Source of the DNA: Anaerohalosphaeraceae bacterium
GTDB lineage: Bacteria; Planctomycetota; Phycisphaerae; Sedimentisphaerales; Anaerohalosphaeraceae
Assembly (NCBI GenBank): GCA_035378985.1
Contig: DAOSUR010000013.1
Coordinates: 1-64,000 of the forward strand
Length of the DNA: 64,000 nucleotides
Direction: 5' to 3'
The notes beneath the pieces are model-generated. The model was not told where the DNA came from. It was given only the letters and a program-made list of their open reading frames with translations, and searched no databases. Positions 7,769 through 15,818 of this stretch are shown here, in pieces. A program made the position numbers and the translations under genes. Numbering within the stretch: position 1 is the stretch's first letter; each line of letters opens with the position of its first letter.

Positions 7769-8233
7769 GTGTTCCAGGAGACCGCCGTCGCGGATGATGG
7801 CCAGGGCGAAGTCCGGCAGGGGAGTAAACCGGATGGTTGTGTTCTGCGTCTTGTTGCGGATGGTGCCGGCTTCGTAATCGATTTGGAGTTCATCGCCGTC
7901 GCGGATTTTTTCGAGGGCTTCGGGCAGTTCGATGGGGTAAAAGCCGCCGTTGATGCAGTTGCGGTAGAAGATGCGGGCGAAGGAATGGGCGATGACGGCG
8001 CCGACTTTGGCCCCCTGAATGGCCCAGACGGCGTGCTCCCGCGACGAGCCGCAGCCGAAATCATCGCCGGCGACAATCACATCGCCGGGGGCGCATTTCT
8101 TTACAAAGCCCGGGTCCAGGTCTTCCAGACAGTGTTTGGCCAGTTCGGCGACATTGTCGGTATTCAGATACCGGGCCGGAATGATTTCATCGGTATTGAT
8201 GTGGTCGCGTTTGTACACATGAGCTTTGGGCAT
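7727..8233 (-). CDS. leuD: 3-isopropylmalate dehydratase small subunit
   Basis: This encodes 168 residues, the short form typical of archaeal-type LeuD. The ATG at 8231-8233 follows GGAG at good distance. The swivel-domain signature GDDFGCGSSREHAVWA is present at about 56-71, and YKRDHINTDEIIPARYL lies near the start. It pairs with LeuC to isomerise 2-isopropylmalate to 3-isopropylmalate. The last dozen residues (KKKEKGKTENVR) are low-complexity, encoded by a purine-rich word repeat, and look like an acquired extension. It is separated from leuC by the S23 island. Confidence 0.9.
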   Translation of the reverse strand: MPKAHVYKRDHINTDEIIPARYLNTDNVAELAKHCLEDLDPGFVKKCAPGDVIVAGDDFGCGSSREHAVWAIQGAKVGAVIAHSFARIFYRNCINGGFYPIELPEALEKIRDGDELQIDYEAGTIRNKTQNTTIRFTPLPDFALAIIRDGGLLEHIKKKEKGKTENVR

Positions 8234-8261
8234 ATATAACTCCAAACACTAAAGGTAATTT

Positions 8262-8317
8262 CTAAATCCTAAACACTAAATCCTAAACACTAAATCCTAA
8301 ACACTAAATCCTGAACA
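8262..8317 (+). repeat. Left end of the S23 island: four tandem copies of a 14-bp word
   Basis: CTAAATCCTAAACA is repeated four times head to tail (8262, 8276, 8290, 8304; the last copy has one mismatch). The same word occurs on the opposite strand at 8737-8768 beyond the S23 gene, so the gene is enclosed by inverted copies. Confidence 0.9.
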
Positions 8318-8351
8318 GTTTGAAAATTGACAGACGAAACTGCTCAGAAGA

Positions 8352-8717
8352 TTATTTGCTTTTTGTAACAATAGCACCGAAGATATGTGTCAGTTCGATT
8401 GCTTCATTCTCCAAATACCGCCTTTCTGTCTCGAGGTCTTTATTTTGTCCGATGTCGATTAGTCCAAGCCAGTAACGGCTTTCTTTAGATTCTTTTCGGC
8501 ATATTTTTACTCTCATTATGAAGTCTTTTTTGCTCAATGCTTCGTTTGCTTCTCTGTAATTAGCTCCTACTGAACCCGATGCTTTAACCAGCTGCCGAGA
8601 ATCTTCGATGTTGGATATCGTTTTCGGGAGCTTCTTGATAAAATCTCTGACCCTTCTGGCAAATTGATAGGTTCGCTCTTCCAAATCATAATGTTTAGAA
8701 CTTTCTTTCTGATTCAT
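8352..8717 (-). CDS. S23/four-helix-bundle protein (23S rRNA intervening-sequence family)
   Basis: This encodes 121 residues with the full family pattern: YDLEERTYQFARRVRDFIKK, then SRQLVKASGSVGANYREANE, SKKDFIMRVKICRKESKESR and a last helix ending IFGAIVTKSK. The family was first found in intervening sequences of 23S rRNA and is related to the Avd accessory protein of diversity-generating retroelements. Stand-alone copies have no settled function; they probably form oligomers that bind nucleic acid. It lies between leuC and leuD on the same strand and is flanked by inverted tandem words, so it looks inserted into the operon. It differs clearly from the second copy near 57 kb, so the two are not a recent duplication. 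Confidence 0.88.
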   Translation of the reverse strand: MNQKESSKHYDLEERTYQFARRVRDFIKKLPKTISNIEDSRQLVKASGSVGANYREANEALSKKDFIMRVKICRKESKESRYWLGLIDIGQNKDLETERRYLENEAIELTHIFGAIVTKSK

Positions 8718-8736
8718 TTCGTTCTTGCAGTTTCGA

Positions 8737-8768
8737 GTTTAGGATTTAGGGTTTAGGATTTAGGATTT
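8737..8768 (-). repeat. Right end of the S23 island, overlapping the leuC stop codon
   Basis: GTTTAGGATTTAG occurs twice (8737-8749 and 8751-8763). It is the reverse complement of the left-end word CTAAATCCTAAAC. The TAA stop codon of leuC (8760-8762 on the minus strand) lies inside the second copy. Confidence 0.9.
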
Positions 8769-10031
8769 TCCCAAGTATTTCCTCGGATCGGTCAGTTTTC
8801 CTTCCACGGCGCTGGCGGCGGCGGCGGCGGGGCCGGCCAGATAGACCTCGCTCTTGGGATGTCCCATCCGCCCGACGAAGTTTCGGTTGGTGGTGCTGAT
8901 GCACCGTTCGCCTTCGGCCAGAATGCCCATAAATCCGCCCAGGCACGCGCCGCAGGTCGGGGCGCTGATGACGCAGCCGGCATCGTAGAAAATCTGCGCC
9001 AGCCCTTCGTCAATCATCTGTTTCCAGATGTGGGGCGTGGCGGGCACAACGACGGTGCGGATTTTGACCGTGCGGCCTTTCATTACCGCGGCGGCCTGCC
9101 GCATGTCTTCGATGCGTCCGTTCGTGCAGCTGCCGATATAGGCCTGGTCCATCGGCAGCCCGGCACACTCCGAAATGGGCCGACCGTTGCTGGGCAGATG
9201 CGGAAAGGCAACCATCGGCTCCAGTTTCGAGCAGTCGATTGTCTCTGTGGAGATATACTGGGCGTCCGGGTCGGATTCAAAGACGGTGTAGTCGGTTTTG
9301 CCTTTCAGACGGCCTTCCAGGTAGGCCCGCGTGGTTTCGTCAAAGCCGATGATGCCGCTTTTGCCGCCCGCTTCGATGGCCATATTGGTGATGGTCATTC
9401 GGGCCTCCATGCTCATCTGTTTGAGGGCCGGGCCGACGAACTCCATCGCCCGATACAGAGCGCCGTCGGTGCCGATGCGGCGGATGACCTCTAAAATGAC
9501 GTCTTTGCTGCAGACGCCGGGGCCGAGGGTGCCGTTCAGAACGAACTTCATCGAGGCGGGCACTTTGAACCAGAGCATTCCTGTGGCGATGGCGGCGGCC
9601 AGGTCCGTCGAGCCGATGCCGGTCGAAAAAGCCGCAAAGGCGCCGTAGGTGCAGGTGTGCGAGTCGCCGCCGACAATCACCTCGCCCGGACGGATATGGC
9701 CCTGTTCCGGCAGCAGGGCATGACAGACGCCGGCCCGCCCGAGCAGGTAGTAATAGCGGATGTTCTTTTCACGGGCCCAACGGTCCAGCCGCTTGTGCAG
9801 TTCCGCACTGGGGATGTCTTTGGCGGGTTGGAAGTGGTCGGGCGTGACGACGATTTTCTCCGGGTCAAAGACGCGGTCGATGCCGTGCTTCTTAAGCATC
9901 GAAATAGCCGGCGGCGTCGTTACGTCGTGGCACATAATCAGATTGATTTTGGCGTTAATCAAATCGCCGGCCTTGACCGACGCTTTGCCGGCGGCCCGGG
10001 CAAGAATCTTTTCCGTAATCGTCATTCCCAT
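8760..10031 (-). CDS. leuC: 3-isopropylmalate dehydratase large subunit
   Basis: This encodes 423 residues of the aconitase superfamily, LeuC type 2. The ATG at 10029-10031 has GGAG upstream. The three [4Fe-4S] ligands are in YIGSCTNGR and in PTCGACLGG. MCHDVTTPPAI near the start and GGDSHTCTYGAF are further active-site stretches. With LeuD it converts 2-isopropylmalate to 3-isopropylmalate. The stop codon is part of the CTAAATCC word repeat that bounds the S23 island, so the last residues (LGKS) may not be the ancestral end. The core family length is intact. Confidence 0.92.
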   Translation of the reverse strand: MGMTITEKILARAAGKASVKAGDLINAKINLIMCHDVTTPPAISMLKKHGIDRVFDPEKIVVTPDHFQPAKDIPSAELHKRLDRWAREKNIRYYYLLGRAGVCHALLPEQGHIRPGEVIVGGDSHTCTYGAFAAFSTGIGSTDLAAAIATGMLWFKVPASMKFVLNGTLGPGVCSKDVILEVIRRIGTDGALYRAMEFVGPALKQMSMEARMTITNMAIEAGGKSGIIGFDETTRAYLEGRLKGKTDYTVFESDPDAQYISTETIDCSKLEPMVAFPHLPSNGRPISECAGLPMDQAYIGSCTNGRIEDMRQAAAVMKGRTVKIRTVVVPATPHIWKQMIDEGLAQIFYDAGCVISAPTCGACLGGFMGILAEGERCISTTNRNFVGRMGHPKSEVYLAGPAAAAASAVEGKLTDPRKYLGKS

Positions 10032-10050
10032 ACTTTGCTCCGCAAAGAAA

Positions 10051-10100
10051 TTCTAAGGGTTAAATCCTAAATCCTAAGTTCTAAACCCTAAATTCTAAAG
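10051..10100 (+). repeat. Solo word-repeat tract between leuA and leuC
   Basis: The tract is made of degenerate copies of TAAATCCTAAATCC and CTAAACCCTAAATTC, the same word family and orientation as the left end at 8262-8317, but no S23 gene is attached. It could be a solo end left after loss of an element. Confidence 0.8.
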
Positions 10101-10127
10101 TTGAAATTCATAAAGGCGAAAGCTTTT

Positions 10128-11690
10128 TTACAGGACCGCTTTGGGCTGGTCTGTGGAGCCGTTGTGTTCGGCGGCCACCATCCGGTTTATGGCGTCCACG
10201 TAGGCCTTGGCGCTGGCTTCAATAATGTCGGTGGACACACCGCGCCCGATAAACCGCCGGCCGTTTTCATTCTGAATCCGCACGGTGGTTTCGCCGAGGG
10301 CTTCTTTGCCTTCCGTGATGGCCCGAATGGAGTAGGAATCCAGTTTTGGGGCCTTTCCGGTGGCCTGGCGGATGGCCTCATAGGCGGCATCGACTGGGCC
10401 GTCGCCGCAGGCAGCGGCCTGAAGGGTTTCCTGACCGGCGCGAATCCGCACACTGGCGGTCGGAATCGTTCCGGTTCCGCAGGCAACCAGCAGATACTCC
10501 AGCTGGTATGTCTGTTCCACGGCACGGACTTCGTCGCTGATAATGGCGGCGATGTCTTCGTCAAAGATTTCTTTTTTTCGGTCGGCCAGTTCGAGGAATT
10601 TCTGATAGGCGATTTCGACCTCGTTTTCTGAGAGATTGTAGCCCAGCTGCCGGCAGCGGTCCACAAAGGCGTGCCGTCCGGAATGGCGGCCGAGCACAAC
10701 ACGCGAGCCCTCCAGTCCAATCATCTGCGGCGTCATGATTTCATAGGTTTCGCGTTTCTTGAGGATGCCGTCCACATGAATGCCGGATTCGTGGGCAAAG
10801 GCGTTCTTGCCGACGATGGCCTTGTTGGGCTGAATGACAAAGCCGGTCAGCTGAGAAACCAGCTGGCTGGTGCGGTAAATCTGGCGGGTGTCGATGCCGG
10901 TGGTCAGATTGGCGAAGAAATCCTGACGCGTATGGATGGCCATCACGATTTCCTCCATCGCCGCATTGCCGGCCCGCTCGCCGATGCCGTTGATGGTGCA
11001 CTCGACCTGTCGGGCGCCGTTGCGCACCCCCGCCAGCGAGTTGGCGGTGGCCATCCCGAGGTCGTTATGGCAATGCGTACTGATGACCGCCCGTTCAATG
11101 CCTTTGACGTTCTGTTTGAGTTTGGCGATGATTTGGCCGTATTCGTACGGAAGGACGTATCCGACTGTATCGGGAATATTCAGTGTGGTTGCACCGGCCT
11201 CAATAACGGCAGAGAGAATTTCATAGAGAAACTCCAGTTCGCTCCGGCAGGCATCCTCCGGAGAAAACTCGACATCGTCCGTAAATTGACGGGCCATTTT
11301 CACCGCCTCGACGGCCATCTTGAGTACCTGGTCGGGTTTTTTGCGGAGTTTGTACTCCATATGAATGGGGCTGGTGGCGATGAACGTATGAATTCGCCGT
11401 CTGGAGGCGGCCTGGAGGGCCTTGCCGGCGGCGGAAATATCTTTTTCATTCGCCCGGGCCAGGGCGCAGATGACCGGCCCCTGAACCTGTTCCGCGCAAA
11501 GACGGGTGGCCTCAAACTGCGCCGGCGAGGATATCGGAAAGCCCGCTTCAATGATATCCACACCCAGTTTGGCCAGCTGATGAGCAATCTCCAGTTTTTC
11601 ACTGATGGAAAGGGCGGCCCCCGGGGATTGTTCCCCATCACGGAGTGTGGTATCAAAAATCAAGACTTTTTCTATCGGTTCTTTTTTCAT
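10128..11690 (-). CDS. leuA: 2-isopropylmalate synthase
   Basis: This encodes 520 residues starting MKKEPIEKVLIFDTTLRDGE, with a GGAG site upstream. An alternative ATG 39 bases earlier lacks a good site. The N-terminal TIM barrel has LRDGEQSPGAALS, the metal-binding STHCHNDLGMATANS and the GNAAMEEIVMAI region. The C-terminal about 130 residues match the LeuA dimer/regulatory domain that binds leucine. It condenses 2-oxoisovalerate with acetyl-CoA, the committed step of leucine synthesis. It is the first enzyme gene of the operon and is preceded by a putative leader peptide. Confidence 0.93.
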   Translation of the reverse strand: MKKEPIEKVLIFDTTLRDGEQSPGAALSISEKLEIAHQLAKLGVDIIEAGFPISSPAQFEATRLCAEQVQGPVICALARANEKDISAAGKALQAASRRRIHTFIATSPIHMEYKLRKKPDQVLKMAVEAVKMARQFTDDVEFSPEDACRSELEFLYEILSAVIEAGATTLNIPDTVGYVLPYEYGQIIAKLKQNVKGIERAVISTHCHNDLGMATANSLAGVRNGARQVECTINGIGERAGNAAMEEIVMAIHTRQDFFANLTTGIDTRQIYRTSQLVSQLTGFVIQPNKAIVGKNAFAHESGIHVDGILKKRETYEIMTPQMIGLEGSRVVLGRHSGRHAFVDRCRQLGYNLSENEVEIAYQKFLELADRKKEIFDEDIAAIISDEVRAVEQTYQLEYLLVACGTGTIPTASVRIRAGQETLQAAACGDGPVDAAYEAIRQATGKAPKLDSYSIRAITEGKEALGETTVRIQNENGRRFIGRGVSTDIIEASAKAYVDAINRMVAAEHNGSTDQPKAVL

Positions 11691-11746
11691 CTTTCTATCT
11701 CCGGAACGAGACAAATTTAAGGGATTCATTATGCCAAGAAGGACAT

Positions 11747-11769
11747 AAAAAATCCATCTCGAAAGTGGA
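11747..11769 (-). terminator. Possible attenuator hairpin before leuA
   Basis: On the minus strand, TCCA / TGGA forms a weak stem and is followed at once by six T. A competing pair, AATCC / GGATT, overlaps it. It lies between the leader reading frame and leuA, where an attenuator would be expected, but the stem is short and I give it low weight. Confidence 0.3.
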
Positions 11770-11811
11770 AAACGGAAAATCAGGATTATGTGTGTGGAGT
11801 TTCTTGCGCCG

Positions 11812-11892
11812 CTACGGGCGCAGCAGGAGCAGGCCCAGAAGGACCGGGTGGTTGACCAAATTGGTTTTGCTTTTGTGCATCACTGCATCCAT
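11812..11892 (-). CDS. Putative leucine-rich leader peptide of the leu operon
   Basis: A 26-codon frame (22 codons if the second in-frame ATG at 11880 is used) lies about 120 bases before leuA on the same strand and ends VLLGLLLLRP then TAG. Six of its last ten codons are leucine and a seventh lies earlier. Ribosome stalling on such a run is the basis of leu attenuation in other bacteria. The stop is next to a possible stem, TGCGCC / GGCGCA. No strong ribosome site precedes either ATG. A caution is that the hydrophobic run also resembles a PEP-CTERM helix and the next codons are Arg-Arg-Lys, so a decayed PEP-CTERM tail is possible. Confidence 0.55.
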   Translation of the reverse strand: MDAVMHKSKTNLVNHPVLLGLLLLRP

Positions 11893-11952
11893 TTGAACAA
11901 TCTATCGAATAAAAAGCAAGGAAGTTTGAAGAAATTTTCCGATTTTTGAAGT

Positions 11953-12624
11953 CTAATTGGCCGGAGTCAGGAAAAGCCGCGCTCTGCCGGATTCGATAGT
12001 AAGTTTGGTAATTCGAGCGGATTTATCGAAAATACGCAAAACAGGGTCAAACGGCTGGTTCGAAATCATCGCATAATTGACGGATTCGATGGGGTCTTGC
12101 GGGTCAAAATGTTCACGGACATATTTTTCGGCAACCCTCCGGGCCAAAGGTGTAATAGGAAGCAGCCCCAGATAGACGGATTGAATATTCAGATTCATTT
12201 TTCCATCTGAATCAAGATAGGGTTTAGCGTATATAGATAAAATGGACGACAAGCCTCTGTAATCGACCTTTGCCATCAAAACCGTAGTTTCCGGAGAGAA
12301 GGTGAGCATAGGGGTGTAAATGGTAAACCCTTCGAGTTGAATTGGCCAGGGATAACGAGAAAGTATATCGTTAATCCCTTCTTGTTCCACAAGCAGTTCA
12401 AAGGGTTGGTCCATCTGGACCTTGTCGTAAAAATCAGGCCCAAGTTTATGGGTCAGATAGGGGCTGACCTCTCTTGGGTTTTCGGGCCGGACGGGTTTGT
12501 ATGAGTCCGGATTGACGGTAAGCAGCAGAATGGCTCCGAGGACCGCCGCAGCCAAAAGGCCGACAGAGGCAATCCAGTGTCTGTGTTTAATAAAAACCTT
12601 TTTTGTCTTTTGGGAGGCAGTCAT
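11953..12624 (-). CDS. Membrane-anchored protein of unknown function
   Basis: This encodes 223 residues. A basic N-terminus is followed by one transmembrane segment (about 17-37, ASVGLLAAAVLGAILLLTV), and the remainder is extracytoplasmic. The soluble part has alternating strands and the phrase YAMISNQPFDPVLRIFDKSARITKLTI, with no motif I know. It is transcribed toward the leu operon, with only about 60 bases before the leader frame, so read-through into leu is possible. It is divergent from pyrF. Function unknown. Confidence 0.65.
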   Translation of the reverse strand: MTASQKTKKVFIKHRHWIASVGLLAAAVLGAILLLTVNPDSYKPVRPENPREVSPYLTHKLGPDFYDKVQMDQPFELLVEQEGINDILSRYPWPIQLEGFTIYTPMLTFSPETTVLMAKVDYRGLSSILSIYAKPYLDSDGKMNLNIQSVYLGLLPITPLARRVAEKYVREHFDPQDPIESVNYAMISNQPFDPVLRIFDKSARITKLTIESGRARLFLTPAN

Positions 12625-12645
12625 AGGGGTTTCACAAAAACATTC

Positions 12646-12674
12646 TTGCGAATCGATTGGGGAGGGATTATAGT
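12646..12674 (+). promoter_or_regulatory. Putative sigma-70-type promoter for pyrF
   Basis: TTGCGA and TATAGT are separated by 17 bases. The -10 box ends about 63 bases before the pyrF start, in the gap between two divergent genes. Confidence 0.5.
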
Positions 12675-12737
12675 AAACCCTCTTTATGAATGGAAGATGT
12701 TTTTTACGGGAACAGAACGTTCGGTAAGGAGTATTTT

Positions 12738-13679
12738 GTGGCCAGTCATTTTGGTGATCGTCTTTGCGAGGCAGTACAGAAGAAAAGCACGCCCCTGATT
12801 GTGGGGCTGGACCCGGTGTACAGCCGGCTTCCGGAGGCCATCCGGAAGCATAAGGATATGAATGATGCGCAGGATTTGGGTGCTTCGGTGGATGCGTTGT
12901 TTGAGTTCTGCAGCCGCGTGATGCGCATTGTTGCCCCGATTGTCCCGGCGGTAAAGATTAATTCGGCCTATTTTGAAAAGTACCTTTGGGAAGGGATGGA
13001 GACGTATTACGCGCTGGTCAGCGAGGCCGATGCCCTGGGGCTGGAGGTGATTGGGGATGTCAAGCGGGGCGACATCGGTCATACCGCCCAAATGTATGCG
13101 GAAGGACATCTGAAGAATCCGGATTTTGAAGGAATGGAGGATGTGATTGTGCCGGATGCCGTCACGATCAGCGGTTTTGCCGGTGCGGAAGGGATTGTGC
13201 CGTTCGCGGATATGGCCGAAGAGCAGGGCAAGGGCGTTTTTATCTGGGTGCGTTCGAGCAATCCGACGGCCGGAGCGCTTCAGGATTTTGAAAATGCCGC
13301 CGGGCAGAAATGGTATGAGAAGCTGGCGGAAATCGTCGGGGAGATTGCCAACCAGAACAGGCGAATCGGTGCATCCGGCTACAGCAATGTAGGGATGGTC
13401 ATCGGCGGGACAAGCCCGCAGGCTGCCGCGGTTCTTCGCCAGCGGTATCCGAAGTGCTGGTTTTTGGTGCCCGGATACGGCTCGCAGGGGGCCGGTGCCG
13501 CCGAATGCATGCGGTTCTGCAATAAAGACCGGCTGGGGGCTCTGATTAATGCTTCTCGTTCCATTATCTATGCTTATGAAGACCCCAGATATCAATCGCA
13601 GTTCGGCGACAACTGGGAAAAATGTGTGGAGCAGGCCGCACTGGATGCCAAGATGGAACTGGCTAAAGTGCAGATTTGA
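12738..13679 (+). CDS. pyrF: Orotidine 5'-phosphate decarboxylase, type 2
   Basis: This encodes 313 residues from the GTG at 12738, which has AAGGAG six bases upstream; an in-frame ATG 48 bases earlier lacks a site. It catalyses the last step of UMP synthesis. Marks are PLIVGLDPVYSRLP near the start, the catalytic Lys and Asp in IGDVKRGDIGHTA, and VPGYGSQGAGA for phosphate binding. Its length of about 310 residues fits the long type 2 subfamily rather than the short bacterial form of about 230. It stands alone between a divergent membrane protein and the ATP synthase promoter. Confidence 0.9.
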   Translation: MASHFGDRLCEAVQKKSTPLIVGLDPVYSRLPEAIRKHKDMNDAQDLGASVDALFEFCSRVMRIVAPIVPAVKINSAYFEKYLWEGMETYYALVSEADALGLEVIGDVKRGDIGHTAQMYAEGHLKNPDFEGMEDVIVPDAVTISGFAGAEGIVPFADMAEEQGKGVFIWVRSSNPTAGALQDFENAAGQKWYEKLAEIVGEIANQNRRIGASGYSNVGMVIGGTSPQAAAVLRQRYPKCWFLVPGYGSQGAGAAECMRFCNKDRLGALINASRSIIYAYEDPRYQSQFGDNWEKCVEQAALDAKMELAKVQI

Positions 13680-13748
13680 AGGACTTTCAGAAGAAGTTTG
13701 GAAGGACGGAAGGCCGGTGCAGATGTGCGGGGAGGGCTGTTTTTTACT

Positions 13749-13776
13749 TTGACAGAGGGGGTGGGTGCTTTATAAT
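13749..13776 (+). promoter_or_regulatory. Consensus promoter upstream of the ATP synthase operon
   Basis: TTGACA and TATAAT are exact consensus hexamers, 16 bases apart. They lie 69 bases after the pyrF stop and about 180 bases before the HEAT-repeat gene that heads the operon. This is the best promoter in the window. The untranslated leader holds a weak AGAGG / CCTCT stem followed by six T (13829-13865). Confidence 0.75.
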
Positions 13777-13953
13777 AAAGCCCCAATAAAACCGAAGGGG
13801 GCAATGATTTATAAGTGGTTGTTTAGAAAGAGGTTGATTTTGGGAAACACGGCCTCTCGTTTTTTATAGACGACGGGTTTTCAGGATGGCAGAGCGAAAT
13901 TCGCCAAGGGAATCGGCAGGCAGTGGGTTTTGGATGTCAGTAGGAGACCATCA

Positions 13954-15756
13954 ATGCGGTTGAGCAAGTGGATGATGCGGGTGTGGGTTTGGGGAATGCT
14001 GGCGGTTTGGGCGGGGGCCCAGGACCCCAACACGCCGCAGGAAGCACCATCAGCCAAGGCCGTCGAAAGCAACTGGAATGATTTTCTTCATTATACCCTC
14101 ATCGGACGGTTTGACTTGGCGCAAGGATATGGACAGCGTCTTTTAGAGGCCAAGCCGGACCCCCTTCTGCTGCTGGAGCTGAGCGAGCAGAATCCCCGCG
14201 GTTATGAACTGCTGCTGAAGATGCAGGCCGACAGCGAGCAGCTGCGTGAGATTGCCTCCGGGGTTCTGAAGATTATTGAGGAAGGCCGTTATCAGCGTCG
14301 AACAGACCCGAAGATTATTCTGGCGGAAATCGCTCGTCTGAATACGACGATTCGGGGCCGCATTGCTGCACAGGAACGGCTGAAAAACGCCGGAGAATAT
14401 GCCGTGCCGTTTTTGCTGAATGTGCTGGAAGACACCAGCCGTCGGGAAGAGTTTGCCAACGTAGTGCAGACGCTTCCGATGCTCGGTCGGGCGGCGATTC
14501 GTCCGCTGACGGCGGCCCTGCAGATGCCGAATACGGCGGTGAAGGCCGAGATTATCGATGCCCTCGGGAAAATCGGTTATTTTGAACCGCTGCCGTATCT
14601 GAAATATATTGCGGAAAAGGATGAATCCGCTCAGCTGAAACAGGCGGCGCTGACAGCCATTGACCGGATTGACTCCTCCGCCCGGCAGATTCCGGCGGCG
14701 GAGCTGTTCTTCCAGCTGGCGGAGAAGTACTACAATCGGGATGATTCGGTTGCGGCGTCTTCGGAGTTTTCGTTTGCGAATCTGTGGTTTTGGGATGCCG
14801 AGCGGCAGATGCTCAGCCGGCTGGAGGTTTCACACGAGTATTTCAATGAGCTGATGGCGATGCGCTGCTGTGAGTGGGCCCTGAAGGCCGATGCCGGACT
14901 GGGCAAGGCGATTGGATTGTGGCTGGCGGCGTTCTTCCGGGCGGAGTCGCATGGAATCCCAATGCCGTCGTATTTCGGCCAAGGGCATGCCCCGGCGATG
15001 ACCTATGCGGTGACGGCCGGACCGGAATATCTGATGCAGGCACTCTCGCGGGCCCTGAAGGACAAGGACAACTATGTGGCGCTGCAGGTGGTCGAGGCGC
15101 TGGCGGTCAACGCCGGTTCCCAGGCTCTCCTAACACGGATTGGGCTGCAGATGCCGCTGGCGGATGCTCTGCAATATGAAGACCGCAAAATCCGCTACAG
15201 TGCGGCGATTGCTTTGGGGCAGGCCGGTCCCGTGTCCGGCTTTGCAGGCAATGAACTGATTGTGCCGCTTCTGGCGGAGGCCCTGCTGAAGAAGGGCGCG
15301 GAGGAGATGGATGCCCAGGCCGCCGAGGCCTATTCGGTTCGGGCGATGGAGACCCTCGAGCAGCTGGCGGTCAGCGGGAATACGGCGGTGGATTTATCCG
15401 CGGCGATGGAAGCGCTGATAGAAATGAACCGCTCGGGGACGGACACAATGCGGGTATCGGCGGGACGAGTGTTGGTCTACCTGTCCAGCCCGGAGGCCCA
15501 GCGGGCCGTTGCCCAAACGGCAATGGATGAAAACAGCCCCAAAGAGGTTCGGATTGCGGCGTTTGCCTCGCTGGCCCGCTCGGCCAAGCGGAACGGCAAT
15601 CTGCTGCTCAGCGAGCAGATTGAGGCGCTCTATCAGCTGGTTCAGTCTCGACAGGCGGACCCTGCGCTGCGGGAGGCGGCCGCCGGTGCCTTCGGGGCGC
15701 TGAATCTGCCCAGTCAGCGTGTGAAAGATTTGATTTTGGAGCAGGCCCGCTCCTGA
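13954..15756 (+). CDS. Secreted HEAT-repeat protein heading the ATP synthase operon
   Basis: This encodes 600 residues from the ATG at 13954, which follows TAGGAG. A signal peptide is visible at about 1-22 (ending WAGAQ). The body is almost all helical, with HEAT-like pairs such as AIRPLTAALQMPNTAVKAEI and EALLKKGAEEMDAQAAEAYS, and repeated segments of the type RYSAAIALGQAGP. HEAT arrays act as scaffolds for protein binding. It should work in the periplasm or at the membrane. It is 62 bases upstream of atpZ on the same strand and behind the strong promoter, so it is probably co-transcribed with the ATP synthase genes; any functional tie is inference. Confidence 0.75.
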   Translation: MRLSKWMMRVWVWGMLAVWAGAQDPNTPQEAPSAKAVESNWNDFLHYTLIGRFDLAQGYGQRLLEAKPDPLLLLELSEQNPRGYELLLKMQADSEQLREIASGVLKIIEEGRYQRRTDPKIILAEIARLNTTIRGRIAAQERLKNAGEYAVPFLLNVLEDTSRREEFANVVQTLPMLGRAAIRPLTAALQMPNTAVKAEIIDALGKIGYFEPLPYLKYIAEKDESAQLKQAALTAIDRIDSSARQIPAAELFFQLAEKYYNRDDSVAASSEFSFANLWFWDAERQMLSRLEVSHEYFNELMAMRCCEWALKADAGLGKAIGLWLAAFFRAESHGIPMPSYFGQGHAPAMTYAVTAGPEYLMQALSRALKDKDNYVALQVVEALAVNAGSQALLTRIGLQMPLADALQYEDRKIRYSAAIALGQAGPVSGFAGNELIVPLLAEALLKKGAEEMDAQAAEAYSVRAMETLEQLAVSGNTAVDLSAAMEALIEMNRSGTDTMRVSAGRVLVYLSSPEAQRAVAQTAMDENSPKEVRIAAFASLARSAKRNGNLLLSEQIEALYQLVQSRQADPALREAAAGAFGALNLPSQRVKDLILEQARS

Positions 15757-15818
15757 AAAAAGAGGTTTGGTGTCTTGCTCCGTGGGTTCGGCAAAGCGGA
15801 ACAATACAGGACATCTGC

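Noticed and set aside
13804..13872. 22-codon frame between the ATP operon promoter and the HEAT gene
   Set aside because: The purine run is too close to the ATG to be a good site, the peptide (MIYKWLFRKRLILGNTASRF plus Leu) has no regulatory codon bias, and the nearby stem is weak.
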